Shown here in pieces: positions 24,176-31,425 of a DNA stretch of 40,991 nt (the first letter of the stretch is position 1; every line of letters begins with the position of its first letter). Source of the stretch: a bacterium. Its GTDB lineage: Bacteria > UBA10199 > 2-02-FULL-44-16 > JAAZCA01. Location of the stretch: NCBI GenBank assembly GCA_021810905.1, contig JAJZQH010000007.1:134455-175445 (forward strand). The letters are read 5' to 3'. The position numbers were made by a program, and so were the translations under genes. A model generated the notes under the pieces. That model had not been told where the DNA came from. It saw only the letters and a program-made list of their open reading frames with translations, and did no database searches.

Positions 24176-25192
24176 TTACTCAGTCACGTACTCGTATATC
24201 CCCTCAACCTGCGAGATGATCCTCGCCTGCAATTCATCCATGCCCACACGGATGAGCGCTGGATAATGTGCACTCGCGCTGAGCGAGTGCTTGAGGTCGA
24301 TACAGGCTTCGTTCAAAAGGGCTGAACATGCGTCGCTGAAATCGTTCATGCGGCTTTTGACTATTGCCTCTTCCTTCACTCCCTTCAGTCTGGTTTCGAG
24401 CGATTTGATGTGCAGGCAAAGCTTTGCGATGGCGAACCAGTCTATGAACGCCTTCTCCCCGTCCCTTCCCGTGCCGAAGATCTCTTTGGATCCTTTGAGC
24501 TGTACGTCCGGAAGGTAGACCTTGTTCTTGCCGCCCTGCGCCTTCGGGTCGATCACAAGAACACCGGCTTGTTCCAGATCGCAAAGCGTTCTGAAGATGG
24601 ATGAATTGTTATAGTGAAGCATGCGCGTGAGATGCGGCGCTGATATTTGCAGATGAAAAGGATTCTTTTCCTGATTCAGGACGACGCTCGCATAATAGAT
24701 GATGTCCGCCCTCGATCCAACTCCGAACATGAGGCGCAGAAAGAGCTGGCGGTTGTTTACGATGATGCTGTGGTGCGCATCGAGTTTTTTTCGCGATGCC
24801 TTCGAATGCCTGGACGATGCTGATTTCGATCTCCTGGTTTCGAACTGGCTGGAGATCGATCGCCATCGGCTCGTGTCAACATGCGCGAAAGTATTCGCGA
24901 GGATGTCGAAGAGGTCGCTGGCCGCGTCTTTTTCCGCCTGCATCTCCTTGAGGTATCTCTTCAGACGCTCGACTGAAACGAGCGAGCCGTAGATGCCAAG
25001 CCATTCGCGCAGCGCCTCGGCCAGCCGCAGGTCGTGCCTGCCCACGATGGACGTAAGCACGACCAATGCCTCCGGGTCGGTCGAACACTTGTTGACGCGG
25101 CCGGGCCCCGTAACACCGAGGCGGTTCCAGTGGCACCACGCGAGATCCACTTCGATTTCACGCAGATTATGGAAAAACTTCGTGAGCGACAT
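24176..25192 (-). CDS. Winged-helix protein paired with a nucleotidyltransferase (TA-like)
   Basis: 338 residues, no exact family recognised. A winged-helix region is visible at about 180-230 (LQISAPHLTRMLHYNNSSIF, then RTLCDLEQAGVLVI and a basic wing KAQGGKNKVYL). The N-terminal third (about 1-105) is helical with GRHDLRLAEALREWL, and a Ser/Arg/Lys-rich hinge (RRSKSASSRHSKASRKK, 120-136) separates the halves. It overlaps the upstream NTase gene by 26 bp in a different frame, a tight coupling typical of toxin-antitoxin operons. By analogy with NTase-based systems (AbiE, MenA) the winged-helix member may be antitoxin/repressor and the NTase the toxin, but the polarity is not established. Confidence 0.75.
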   Translation of the reverse strand: MSLTKFFHNLREIEVDLAWCHWNRLGVTGPGRVNKCSTDPEALVVLTSIVGRHDLRLAEALREWLGIYGSLVSVERLKRYLKEMQAEKDAASDLFDILANTFAHVDTSRWRSISSQFETRRSKSASSRHSKASRKKLDAHHSIIVNNRQLFLRLMFGVGSRADIIYYASVVLNQEKNPFHLQISAPHLTRMLHYNNSSIFRTLCDLEQAGVLVIDPKAQGGKNKVYLPDVQLKGSKEIFGTGRDGEKAFIDWFAIAKLCLHIKSLETRLKGVKEEAIVKSRMNDFSDACSALLNEACIDLKHSLSASAHYPALIRVGMDELQARIISQVEGIYEYVTE

Positions 25193-25721
25193 CGTTCCAC
25201 CCGTTCTTCACCAAAAAATCTTTCATGATCTCTTTGAACGGTTCTGAGACGTCATGCGTGAGACACCACCTGACGGCCGTCGCCAATTCTTCATCCGTGG
25301 GATTGAGGGCTTTCAGGTCCTGCAGGTGATAACCTCCGCGATCCACGGATGCGTAGAGTTTGAAATGAATTTGATCGAATCTGTCAGCGATGCAGATGGT
25401 AAGGTTGGAATGAAGCTCGAGCTTTTTGCATCGACCATGAAAACCATCGGGCAGGCCCATGCGAAGGAGATCGATCGGCCCTTGATTGATCCAGTCGGGT
25501 TTAAGCCCGAAATAATCGGCGGTGATTTTGACGGCTTCGGTGAACGCAGGGGGCAGAACTTCCGGCGAGACGATGTCGATATCCTTCGTCACGCGCTTCA
25601 CGTACCCGAGGAGGTTGAGGGCCGCTCCTCCGCAGATTGAAACTTCCAGGGGTGCGCCCCGGAGCTCGTCGTAAATTCTGGCCAGGTGTCTGAGATACGA
25701 GGTGATCTCTTTGTCGTCCAT
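25167..25721 (-). CDS. DUF6036-like nucleotidyltransferase (TA-like)
   Basis: 184 residues. The nucleotidyltransferase core motif is present: ICGGAALNLLGYVKRVTKDI, then DIV (Gly31-Gly32; metal-binding Asp47 and Asp49). The later part (DRFDQIHFKLYASVDRGGYH, LKALNPTDEELATAVRWCL) matches the helical end seen in stand-alone nucleotidyltransferases of DUF6036/AbiEii style. Such proteins AMP-ylate or otherwise modify tRNA or proteins and act as toxins in several type IV-like systems; here that is inference. It is first gene of a two-gene operon, with TTGCAA operator-like repeats 30-58 bp upstream and a terminator after the second gene. Confidence 0.82.
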   Translation of the reverse strand: MDDKEITSYLRHLARIYDELRGAPLEVSICGGAALNLLGYVKRVTKDIDIVSPEVLPPAFTEAVKITADYFGLKPDWINQGPIDLLRMGLPDGFHGRCKKLELHSNLTICIADRFDQIHFKLYASVDRGGYHLQDLKALNPTDEELATAVRWCLTHDVSEPFKEIMKDFLVKNGWNDVAHEVFP

Positions 25722-25750
25722 GGTTTCATGATCTCAAATTATATGAATTA

Positions 25751-25779
25751 TTGCAAAATAATATTGCAATTAATGCAAT
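25751..25779 (-). promoter_or_regulatory. TTGCAA repeat operator upstream of the NTase operon
   Basis: TTGCAA (25751-25756), TTGCAA (25764-25769) and the inverted half-site TGCAAT (25774-25779) lie in a very AT-rich stretch 30-58 bp upstream of the start codon. The second and third form ATTGCA-ATTAA-TGCAAT, a perfect 6-bp inverted repeat. They are placed where the promoter should be; the downstream winged-helix protein is a plausible ligand. Confidence 0.5.
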
Positions 25780-25969
25780 TAAATAACGGTGATCGCTGCT
25801 CCCAAAAAATTAGTAGTTCGTTGATAATAAAGAGGTAATATTGATCTCATCGCAGGGATTTCTGGAACAACTACGACTCTTCGATGACTTGCTGAAATGC
25901 CCGGAATATTCTGAGCGGAGTGCTGCCACGTAAATGATGGATGTGGCGCCGCAGAGAAGCGGCGGTCGT

Positions 25970-27196
25970 TCACGGGATAAAATACGGGATAAAATAATGA
26001 TACACGGAGGCCGCGCCTGCGATCACTTTCTTCGCCTTATCGATCTCTTGTCCGATCAGCACGCCGCCGGTCGTCACTCCCAGGGAGTTCTGCGCCTTGA
26101 CATCGACCTGGAACGGGCTCAGGCCGGCGAGCGCTCCGATGGCCTGCGCCTCAGGAAATGAATCGCGGCCCCAGAAGAGAGACGGTGGGAGGGTTCGAGA
26201 CGCGATACGGCTCTTGATCGTATCCTCGATGTAGGCATCGAGCCTCATTTTCCACAGATCCTTGATCCTCTGCTCCCCGTCAGGGAATTCGGCTATTATT
26301 TTGACGGCGTTCAAACCCGCCATCGCCTCTCCAAACTTACTCTCGTCATGCACGTTATCGATGGCGCATTTCTCGAAATAAGCAAAATCGGTCTTTGCCG
26401 TATTGGCGATGATCCCGATGGCTTCGATCCTGTCTTTGGCGATTCCGTTATCGATCGCAAATGTAGCGAGCTCATTGGCATGACTGACATATGAAGGGCC
26501 CGATAAATAACGGTGGTCTCTGACATCTCTGCTTAAATCGCCGACCGCCTCTTCAAATGCGATCTTCGCATACGCATGTTTTATTTCCGCAGAGTCTGCC
26601 TCAGCTTTACCACTCAACTTTGCAAGCCGATCGATGGCTGAAAAGATGGCGGGAATGTTCCCTATATTCCAACGCCAATCATTTTTCTGCGGCATGAGTG
26701 AATTGAAAATCCTTTCAGAGATACGGCGCACCTCCGTTTTGAGCACAGGATTATCGCATTTGCTGATGTCTTCCAACGTCGTGAGAACATCAGGCATCCC
26801 AGATCCCCCAAAGCGATCGAACAAATCCCCTACATGAATAACGTTTTCGGAAAATGAGAGGTCGATGCTGTGAAGCGTCGCGAATTCGTCCCTCAGCTTG
26901 TTGGCATCCTCTATTGCCGCGAAAGTCGGGCTCTTCGCACCAAGCCTCTTTCTCATGTAATCCAGCACGTCTGTATTGAGGCGAAACGGCGGTACGTACC
27001 CATTCCTCTGTTGAATGAGCGTGATCGCGGCACTGAGGAGACGGGAATCTTCCGTGCGGTCGAAATAATCCTTCACCGTGATCGGGGCGGCTTCTTCCGT
27101 TCTCTTCCCGCCGTAGGTTATCGGCGCTACGGTATCCGACAGATCGATCCGATAATTGTCGTTTCTATCCAGAAATTTAATGTCTGGCTTGTTCAT
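25970..27196 (-). CDS. Hypothetical protein, 408 residues
   Basis: Not recognised. ATG 27196 has GGGGAG eight bases upstream. No signal peptide or TM helix; mostly helical, with a beta-like Gly-rich patch near the C-terminus (LGVTTGGVLIGQEIDKAKKV). The N-terminus (IKFLDRNDNYRIDLSDTVAP) is polar and Asp-rich. The gene ends with a 12-bp tandem duplication (ACGGGATAAAAT, 25972-25983 and 25984-25995) that produces the C-terminal YFIPYFIP, so the stop region has been remodelled. It lies between two NTase modules but on no obvious operon with either. Confidence 0.72.
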   Translation of the reverse strand: MNKPDIKFLDRNDNYRIDLSDTVAPITYGGKRTEEAAPITVKDYFDRTEDSRLLSAAITLIQQRNGYVPPFRLNTDVLDYMRKRLGAKSPTFAAIEDANKLRDEFATLHSIDLSFSENVIHVGDLFDRFGGSGMPDVLTTLEDISKCDNPVLKTEVRRISERIFNSLMPQKNDWRWNIGNIPAIFSAIDRLAKLSGKAEADSAEIKHAYAKIAFEEAVGDLSRDVRDHRYLSGPSYVSHANELATFAIDNGIAKDRIEAIGIIANTAKTDFAYFEKCAIDNVHDESKFGEAMAGLNAVKIIAEFPDGEQRIKDLWKMRLDAYIEDTIKSRIASRTLPPSLFWGRDSFPEAQAIGALAGLSPFQVDVKAQNSLGVTTGGVLIGQEIDKAKKVIAGAASVYHYFIPYFIP

Positions 27197-27246
27197 GGAG
27201 TTTTCTCCCCGAAGTGACCACCCCCAACAGAATATTTATCGGAATT

Positions 27247-27271
27247 CGTCAGACGGAGCAAACTTAGTGTT
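27247..27271 (+). repeat. 25-bp direct repeat, copy 2
   Basis: CGTCAGACGGAGCAAACTTA followed by GTGTT matches 23332-23356 with three mismatches. It lies in the 86-bp gap between the hypothetical gene (start 27196) and the second NTase gene (stop 27283). Confidence 0.5.
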
Positions 27272-27282
27272 CAGGCTCTTCT

Positions 27283-27849
27283 TTATCGGTATCTTGAAAG
27301 CAAAGTTCCAAAGTCCGCTTTATTCTCCGGATAAATTGTCTCCACGACAATCATTCCCGAAAGCAGAAGGCTGCGAGGGTCGCCGATAAAGTCCGGAATC
27401 ATGTCGGCGACTATGGCCTTGAATCGTTCGTAGGGAAGGGCTGTCTTTTCGATTATCGCGTAGATATCTTCCGGGTCCTGCTTGTAGAATCTTTCAAGTT
27501 TAAGTCGTATCAGATCTTCTGCTGTTATCGAATTCACTTCAAGGGCCTTGCCGCGAAAGAGATTGATCTTTGACGCGTGCGCAAAATCCACGGTGGAAGT
27601 CACAGTTACAATATCGACCGTAAATCCAAGTTCGGGACACGCTTTTTGGAATGCAATCGCATCTCCGACATAGGCGATGTCGATGTCCGCAGTCGAACGG
27701 TCGCGGATTCCTTGAAGGATAATCGAGACGCCGCCTATCGTCGTAACGCTGATCTTCTCATTACGTTTTGCCAGCAGATCGTCAAGCTGCTCAAACATCT
27801 CAAGCAGGTCTGCGCGTGTTGCTGCACTGTTACGCCCTCTTTTTTTCAC
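27283..27849 (-). CDS. Nucleotidyltransferase of a second TA-like pair
   Basis: 188 residues with TIGGVSIILQGIRDRSTADI, then DIAY: Gly39-Gly40 and metal-binding Asp55/Asp57 of the nucleotidyltransferase fold, plus the later signature VNSITAEDLIRLKLERFYKQ (about 105-124) that reads like the 'DLI.lKl' segment of DUF6036-type NTases. It is distinct from the 25167 NTase in sequence. Its start ATG overlaps the stop TGA of the upstream winged-helix gene by four bases (ATGA), so translation is coupled. Toxin or antitoxin role is inferred from this arrangement only. Confidence 0.82.
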   Translation of the reverse strand: MKKRGRNSAATRADLLEMFEQLDDLLAKRNEKISVTTIGGVSIILQGIRDRSTADIDIAYVGDAIAFQKACPELGFTVDIVTVTSTVDFAHASKINLFRGKALEVNSITAEDLIRLKLERFYKQDPEDIYAIIEKTALPYERFKAIVADMIPDFIGDPRSLLLSGMIVVETIYPENKADFGTLLSRYR

Positions 27850-28271
27850 GCAGCCTTTCTGGTGCGCCTTGGCACGCGGTTACGATAGAAACGAAGTTTC
27901 GCGAGTTCAAGTTGCGATAGAACGACCGGACGCGTGAGCTGCCAGTCTCCGAGAAAAATGTAGTCTTCAGCCTCCGGGCTTTTTTCATCGAGAAAACGCA
28001 CGTCCTCTAAAAGAGCACGAAAGAACGTGGAACGCTCATCGATAAGCGATTGCATGCGCGCGTCCTCGAGGAGTTTTATGCGCTGGCGTTCCAAAAGAGG
28101 CAACGCTTTGTCGGTGAGCTCGTAGAACAGACGGCCACTCTTGTAGGCTTTTTGTACGAAGCCCATGCGAATGAGTTGATGAAGTGCCGCAAGGTCGTTC
28201 TTTACGGCCTCTCGGTGCAGCACTCCATGACGCGCAAAACGACTGATGATGCTTCGATATGATACCTTCAC
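27846..28271 (-). CDS. Small winged-helix protein upstream of the NTase
   Basis: 141 residues from a GTG at 28271. The first ~80 residues form a winged helix (SRFARHGVLHREAVKNDLAA, helix LHQLIRMGFVQKAY, wing SGRLFYELTDKALPLLERQR). The C-terminal part is helical and ends very basic (LRFYRNRVPRRTRKAA). It overlaps the downstream NTase by 4 bp. A consensus promoter ends only 8 bases before the GTG, so the mRNA appears leaderless. It probably binds the CAACTAT palindrome at its own promoter. Confidence 0.78.
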   Translation of the reverse strand: MKVSYRSIISRFARHGVLHREAVKNDLAALHQLIRMGFVQKAYKSGRLFYELTDKALPLLERQRIKLLEDARMQSLIDERSTFFRALLEDVRFLDEKSPEAEDYIFLGDWQLTRPVVLSQLELAKLRFYRNRVPRRTRKAA

Positions 28272-28279
28272 AACTATGC

Positions 28280-28321
28280 ATTATAATTGATAAATATGAA
28301 TAAGTCAACTATTTATAGTTG
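28280..28321 (-). promoter_or_regulatory. Consensus promoter with palindromic operator, leaderless start
   Basis: On the minus strand: -35 TTGACT (28303-28308), exactly 17 bp, -10 TATAAT (28280-28285). The GTG start codon begins 9 bases after the -10, implying a leaderless or near-leaderless transcript. CAACTAT-TT-ATAGTTG (28306-28321) overlaps the -35, and a half-site CAACTAT (28271-28277) overlaps the start. The layout suggests repressor binding by the encoded winged-helix protein. Confidence 0.75.
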
Positions 28322-28372
28322 TTTTATCAAGCCTGACCGTGATCGACATATTGACGGAGTCGGCTCCGAATT

Positions 28373-28418
28373 GAGCGATATGGTTTTAAAATGAGTTCCA
28401 ACGCACCTGAATAGTTAC
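28373..28418 (+). repeat. Solo arm of the long palindromic element
   Basis: GAGCGATA-TGGTTTTAAAATGAGTTCC...CACCTGAATAGTTAC matches the right arm of the 16707-16901 element (16855-16899 region) with about four mismatches. No left arm follows. Its terminal GTTAC supplies the TAA stop (28415-28417) of the gene on the opposite strand. Confidence 0.8.
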
Positions 28419-29029
28419 TTCAACTCGTTGATCCAGTACTTCGTATAGAACATCCGGTCGAGCTGCTTCTTGTTCTCGCGCACGATCGAGACGTTCTGCT
28501 CCGGGATCTGCACGACCGCGTCGAGCGCCATCGCAGCGAGCGCCGAGCCCGCATCGCTCTTCAATACCTGCTGTACCGCTGGCCTGTACTCCTCAGGGAT
28601 CTCGTCCATGTTCATGACCAGCCCGTAGTCGGCGATCTGTCGAACGAGCGCGGCCTTGGTCTTGTCCGGCTGGATGCTGAAATATCCCATCATCACGTTG
28701 CCCCACAGTTCCACGAACTGGTCCCACGTGAGGCTATTGTCCTTGAGCACATTTCGCACGTCGCGCGTATCTTTTATCTTCTGAACGTACTTGAGAGGGT
28801 CGGCGTTCTTGAAATCGGTCTTTCTGTCCTTGAGTATCTCGGCGCGCAGCGGTCCCCTCATCTCCGAGAAGACCTTCACGAACACGTAGAAGTCGTTTGC
28901 CGAGAACGGTTTGATGGAGAACTGATCGGGCATGATGGAAGAGCCGGTCGCAGCCCACGCGCCCGCGGAGATAAAGAGAAAGATCGCAGCTGCCGCAAGT
29001 GAAAACCGCCTGATAAAAGCCGCGCGCAT
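28415..29029 (-). CDS. Secreted hypothetical protein
   Basis: 204 residues, family not recognised. ATG 29029 is chosen because GGAGG lies four bases upstream and the product opens with a signal peptide (MRAAFIRRFSLAAAAIFLFI...AWA, cleavage about residue 26); an in-frame ATG 11 codons earlier lacks a ribosome site. The mature part is helical: FSIKPFSANDFYVFVKVFSE, LTWDQFVELWGNVMMGYFSI, IPEEYRPAVQQVLKSDAGSA. Its stop codon is contributed by the solo repeat arm, so the original C-terminus may have been longer. Divergently arranged with the beta-propeller-like gene at 29103. Confidence 0.78.
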   Translation of the reverse strand: MRAAFIRRFSLAAAAIFLFISAGAWAATGSSIMPDQFSIKPFSANDFYVFVKVFSEMRGPLRAEILKDRKTDFKNADPLKYVQKIKDTRDVRNVLKDNSLTWDQFVELWGNVMMGYFSIQPDKTKAALVRQIADYGLVMNMDEIPEEYRPAVQQVLKSDAGSALAAMALDAVVQIPEQNVSIVRENKKQLDRMFYTKYWINELK

Positions 29030-29055
29030 ATCGCCTCCTTTAATTATATCGTTCA

Positions 29056-29085
29056 TTGACACTCAATCAGATAAATCTTTATAAC
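29056..29085 (+). promoter_or_regulatory. Promoter of the beta-propeller-like gene
   Basis: -35 TTGACA (29056-29061), 18-bp spacer, -10 TATAAC (29080-29085). The predicted transcription start near 29092 leaves about 11 nt of leader containing GGAGG (29093-29097) before ATG 29103. Confidence 0.7.
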
Positions 29086-29102
29086 GCAATATGGAGGTCG
29101 CC

Positions 29103-30503
29103 ATGAGATATCTAATGAATGCTCCCCGCGGCAAGCCGCGGGGTATCACCGGCAACATCGACGATCACCCTCACCCTTCCCTCTCCCCTCAAGGGAGAGG
29201 GTGGCGGAAACCCCGCAGCAAGCTGCGGGGAATCATCTCATTGAATGATTCGAAAAACGGTTTTCCCCTTCGTACTGCAACAAGCATACTGTTTTTGATC
29301 GCAATCAGCGTCTGCACGAGCGCATTCGCTGCCGACAAGGCGCCGCCTGCCAAGGGCCAGCTGTTTTCAGACCCGCAGTTCGGCGGCAAACTCGTGAGGA
29401 TGACAGACAAGGCCGTCGACGGCTATTCGGGTCAGGGAATCGAAAACGAATACGCGAGGTCCGACCCGGAGAACAGCGACGGAACGCTCGTCATCCTGCG
29501 CGGCAATGACGGAGAGTGGTATCTTTACAACGCGGCCTCGTTCAAGCTGATCAAACACCTCTCGGGCATCAACAACGGAGGACAGGAGCCGGAACCGAGG
29601 TGGGACGCCAAGGATCCGAAGAAATTCTATTTTCTCTCCGGCATGAAGCTCAAGAGCTACAACACCGATACCGGCGCGTCCGCCGTTGTGCACGACTTCA
29701 GCGGCGTCGATCCCAAGGCCGCAACTATAACGACAAAGACTGAAGGCGACGCGTCGCTGGATCGCAGATTCTGGTGCTTCATGCTCGAGGATTCGAATTA
29801 CAAGCTGAAATCCGTGATCGCATACGACATGCAGACAAATGCCGTGCTCGGACAGAAGCCGGCGGGCACGTTTCCGGACGACATCAACTGGGTGAGCATG
29901 GACATGTCGGGCAAGCACTGCGTGATCGGGTACGAGGATTCCGACACCGACAAGGACGAAATCACGCCGCCGGTAGATGTCTTCTCGCGCGACATGTCGA
30001 CGAAGGTCGCCACGCTGCCAAAGGGGAGCAACGGCCACATGGACCTCGCGCTCACTGCTGATAAGCGCGACGTGATGGTCTATCAGAATAACTCCACCGA
30101 CTGGGTCGCGATGGCGGACCTTGAAACCGGAAAGGAGACGAACCTCATAGAGATCCCCTTCTCCACAAATCCTGACATAGGTCTGCACGTCTCCGGCAAC
30201 TGCGCAGGAAAACCAGGTTGGGTGCTCATCTCAACGTACGGCTCGAAAAATCCGCCTGAAGGCAAAGGTCATTCGTGGATGGACAACATGCTCTTCATGC
30301 TAGAGCTCAAGGCAAAGCCGGCGGTGCGCAAGCTCGCGGCCACGAACGCTTACACGTCAATCAATTTTGACGGCGATAAAAATTATTTTGCCGAGGCCTT
30401 TGCGGCGATCAACACCAAGGGCACGAAGATATACTTCGGATCAAACTGGGGAGATTGTTCGAAGAACGAATATTCTGAAACCTACGTCCTGACCGCGCCG
30501 TAG
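29103..30503 (+). CDS. Secreted beta-propeller-like protein with repeat-derived N-terminus
   Basis: 466 residues. The start at 29103 is set by GGAGG five bases upstream; ATG 29091 would overlap the predicted transcription start. Residues about 6-45 are translated palindromic repeats (APRGKPRGI, HPHPSLSPQGRG, PRSKLRGI), and only then comes a hydrophobic signal sequence (about 58-76, ATSILFLIAISVCTSAFAAD), which is abnormally far from the start. A TTG at 29241 with GGGGA nine bases upstream would give a normal-length signal peptide and may be the working start. The mature part has repeated beta-strand blocks with W/Y and D-G turns (DGTLVILRGNDGEWYLYNAA, GQEPEPRWDAKDPKKFYFLS, DINWVSMDMSGKHCVIGYED, GHMDLALTADKRDVMVYQNN), typical of WD40/TolB-like propellers. 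Substrate unknown. Confidence 0.8.
   Translation: MRYLMNAPRGKPRGITGNIDDHPHPSLSPQGRGWRKPRSKLRGIISLNDSKNGFPLRTATSILFLIAISVCTSAFAADKAPPAKGQLFSDPQFGGKLVRMTDKAVDGYSGQGIENEYARSDPENSDGTLVILRGNDGEWYLYNAASFKLIKHLSGINNGGQEPEPRWDAKDPKKFYFLSGMKLKSYNTDTGASAVVHDFSGVDPKAATITTKTEGDASLDRRFWCFMLEDSNYKLKSVIAYDMQTNAVLGQKPAGTFPDDINWVSMDMSGKHCVIGYEDSDTDKDEITPPVDVFSRDMSTKVATLPKGSNGHMDLALTADKRDVMVYQNNSTDWVAMADLETGKETNLIEIPFSTNPDIGLHVSGNCAGKPGWVLISTYGSKNPPEGKGHSWMDNMLFMLELKAKPAVRKLAATNAYTSINFDGDKNYFAEAFAAINTKGTKIYFGSNWGDCSKNEYSETYVLTAP
29124..29230. repeat. Three palindromic repeats inside the 29103 gene
   Basis: CCCCGCGGC-AA-GCCGCGGGG (29124-29143), CCCTCTCCC-CTCAA-GGGAGAGGG (29179-29201) and CCCCGCAGC-AA-GCTGCGGGG (29211-29230). 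The outer two are variants of one unit, and the middle one belongs to the common CCCTCTCCC...GGGAGAGGG repeat type. All are read through in frame. Confidence 0.88.
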
Positions 30504-30508
30504 AAAAT

Positions 30509-31312
30509 TTACCTGCGCCTGTAGATCGCCAGAAAGTTGGTGTACGATAACATGATCGTCGGGATCACTATTCCGGAAAAACCGTTATAATTGATCAACG
30601 TCGCATCAAATACCGGTTGCCACTTATCCGGATCAAATAAGGCGCGTCCGAACGCCTCGGTATCCGACTGTACGACAAGATAGCCTCCTGGTGCGACGTC
30701 GCGCCCGAGGTTTTCACCGTCCCTCGCAACCTGCGGATCCGGATTCGTCCAGTAGACGATGTCCGCTGAGTTCGGTCGATATATCGCCATACCTCCCATT
30801 GCATAAAATATTCTGGCGGAGATCTCCAAAGGCGCCTCGTCCGTCACGATCATCGAATGATGGGCACGCGCAGCCCAACGCAGCTCTTTCACCAGGGCGC
30901 AGCTTCCCAAGGACGCCAGGACAATTGCCAAGTGCGGCATCAGGTTCGGGCCGTTATCGATGGCCTGGATATCGCCGGGACCACCAGCCCCGCAGAGCAG
31001 GCGGTGCAACGCTTCGAGGCGCGGGTAGCGCAATCGGCCCCTGAGGTAAGCGACGATGCTGTCATAGCCAGGCTCCATATCGAAATAATCGCTGTCGGAA
31101 GCGCTCGTGAGCGGCGGATTTTTTCGCAGGACTTCCAAAACCTCGTCATGACTTACAGTCGGCTCATCCCGAAAAATTGCCGTACCTCGTTCAAAGAGAG
31201 AGACTTCCTCTGCATCCGCTGCTTCACTTTCCGCCGAAAATACGGGATCGTCTTGCGCATCCAGTTCCGACGCTTGTGATGCAACGTATATGAATGGCGT
31301 CCTTACCTGCAT
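30509..31312 (-). CDS. Methyltransferase-like protein
   Basis: 267 residues, ATG 31312 with GGAGGAGTGG upstream. The region about 110-250 looks like a class I SAM-dependent methyltransferase: IQAIDNGPNLMPHLAIVLAS (motif I position, but G-x-G is degenerate), ADIVYWTNPDPQ (motif IV-like), GRDVAPGGYLVVQSDTEAFG (motif VI strand-loop). Activity is therefore uncertain. The N-terminal ~50 residues are acidic (ASELDAQDDPVFSAESEAAD) and may be a diverged version of the N-terminal tag of the 35.7-40 kb genes. It converges on the propeller gene with only 5 bp between stop codons. Confidence 0.65.
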   Translation of the reverse strand: MQVRTPFIYVASQASELDAQDDPVFSAESEAADAEEVSLFERGTAIFRDEPTVSHDEVLEVLRKNPPLTSASDSDYFDMEPGYDSIVAYLRGRLRYPRLEALHRLLCGAGGPGDIQAIDNGPNLMPHLAIVLASLGSCALVKELRWAARAHHSMIVTDEAPLEISARIFYAMGGMAIYRPNSADIVYWTNPDPQVARDGENLGRDVAPGGYLVVQSDTEAFGRALFDPDKWQPVFDATLINYNGFSGIVIPTIMLSYTNFLAIYRRR

Positions 31313-31425
31313 TTTCCACTCCTCCGGCCCACTCGATATATCGGCGCCGCGAGTTTGAAGTTGCTATTTTTTTGAGAGGTAACTGACGGAAAAAATGCAC
31401 TGCTGAAGGGGGCAAAAACAGCGGT

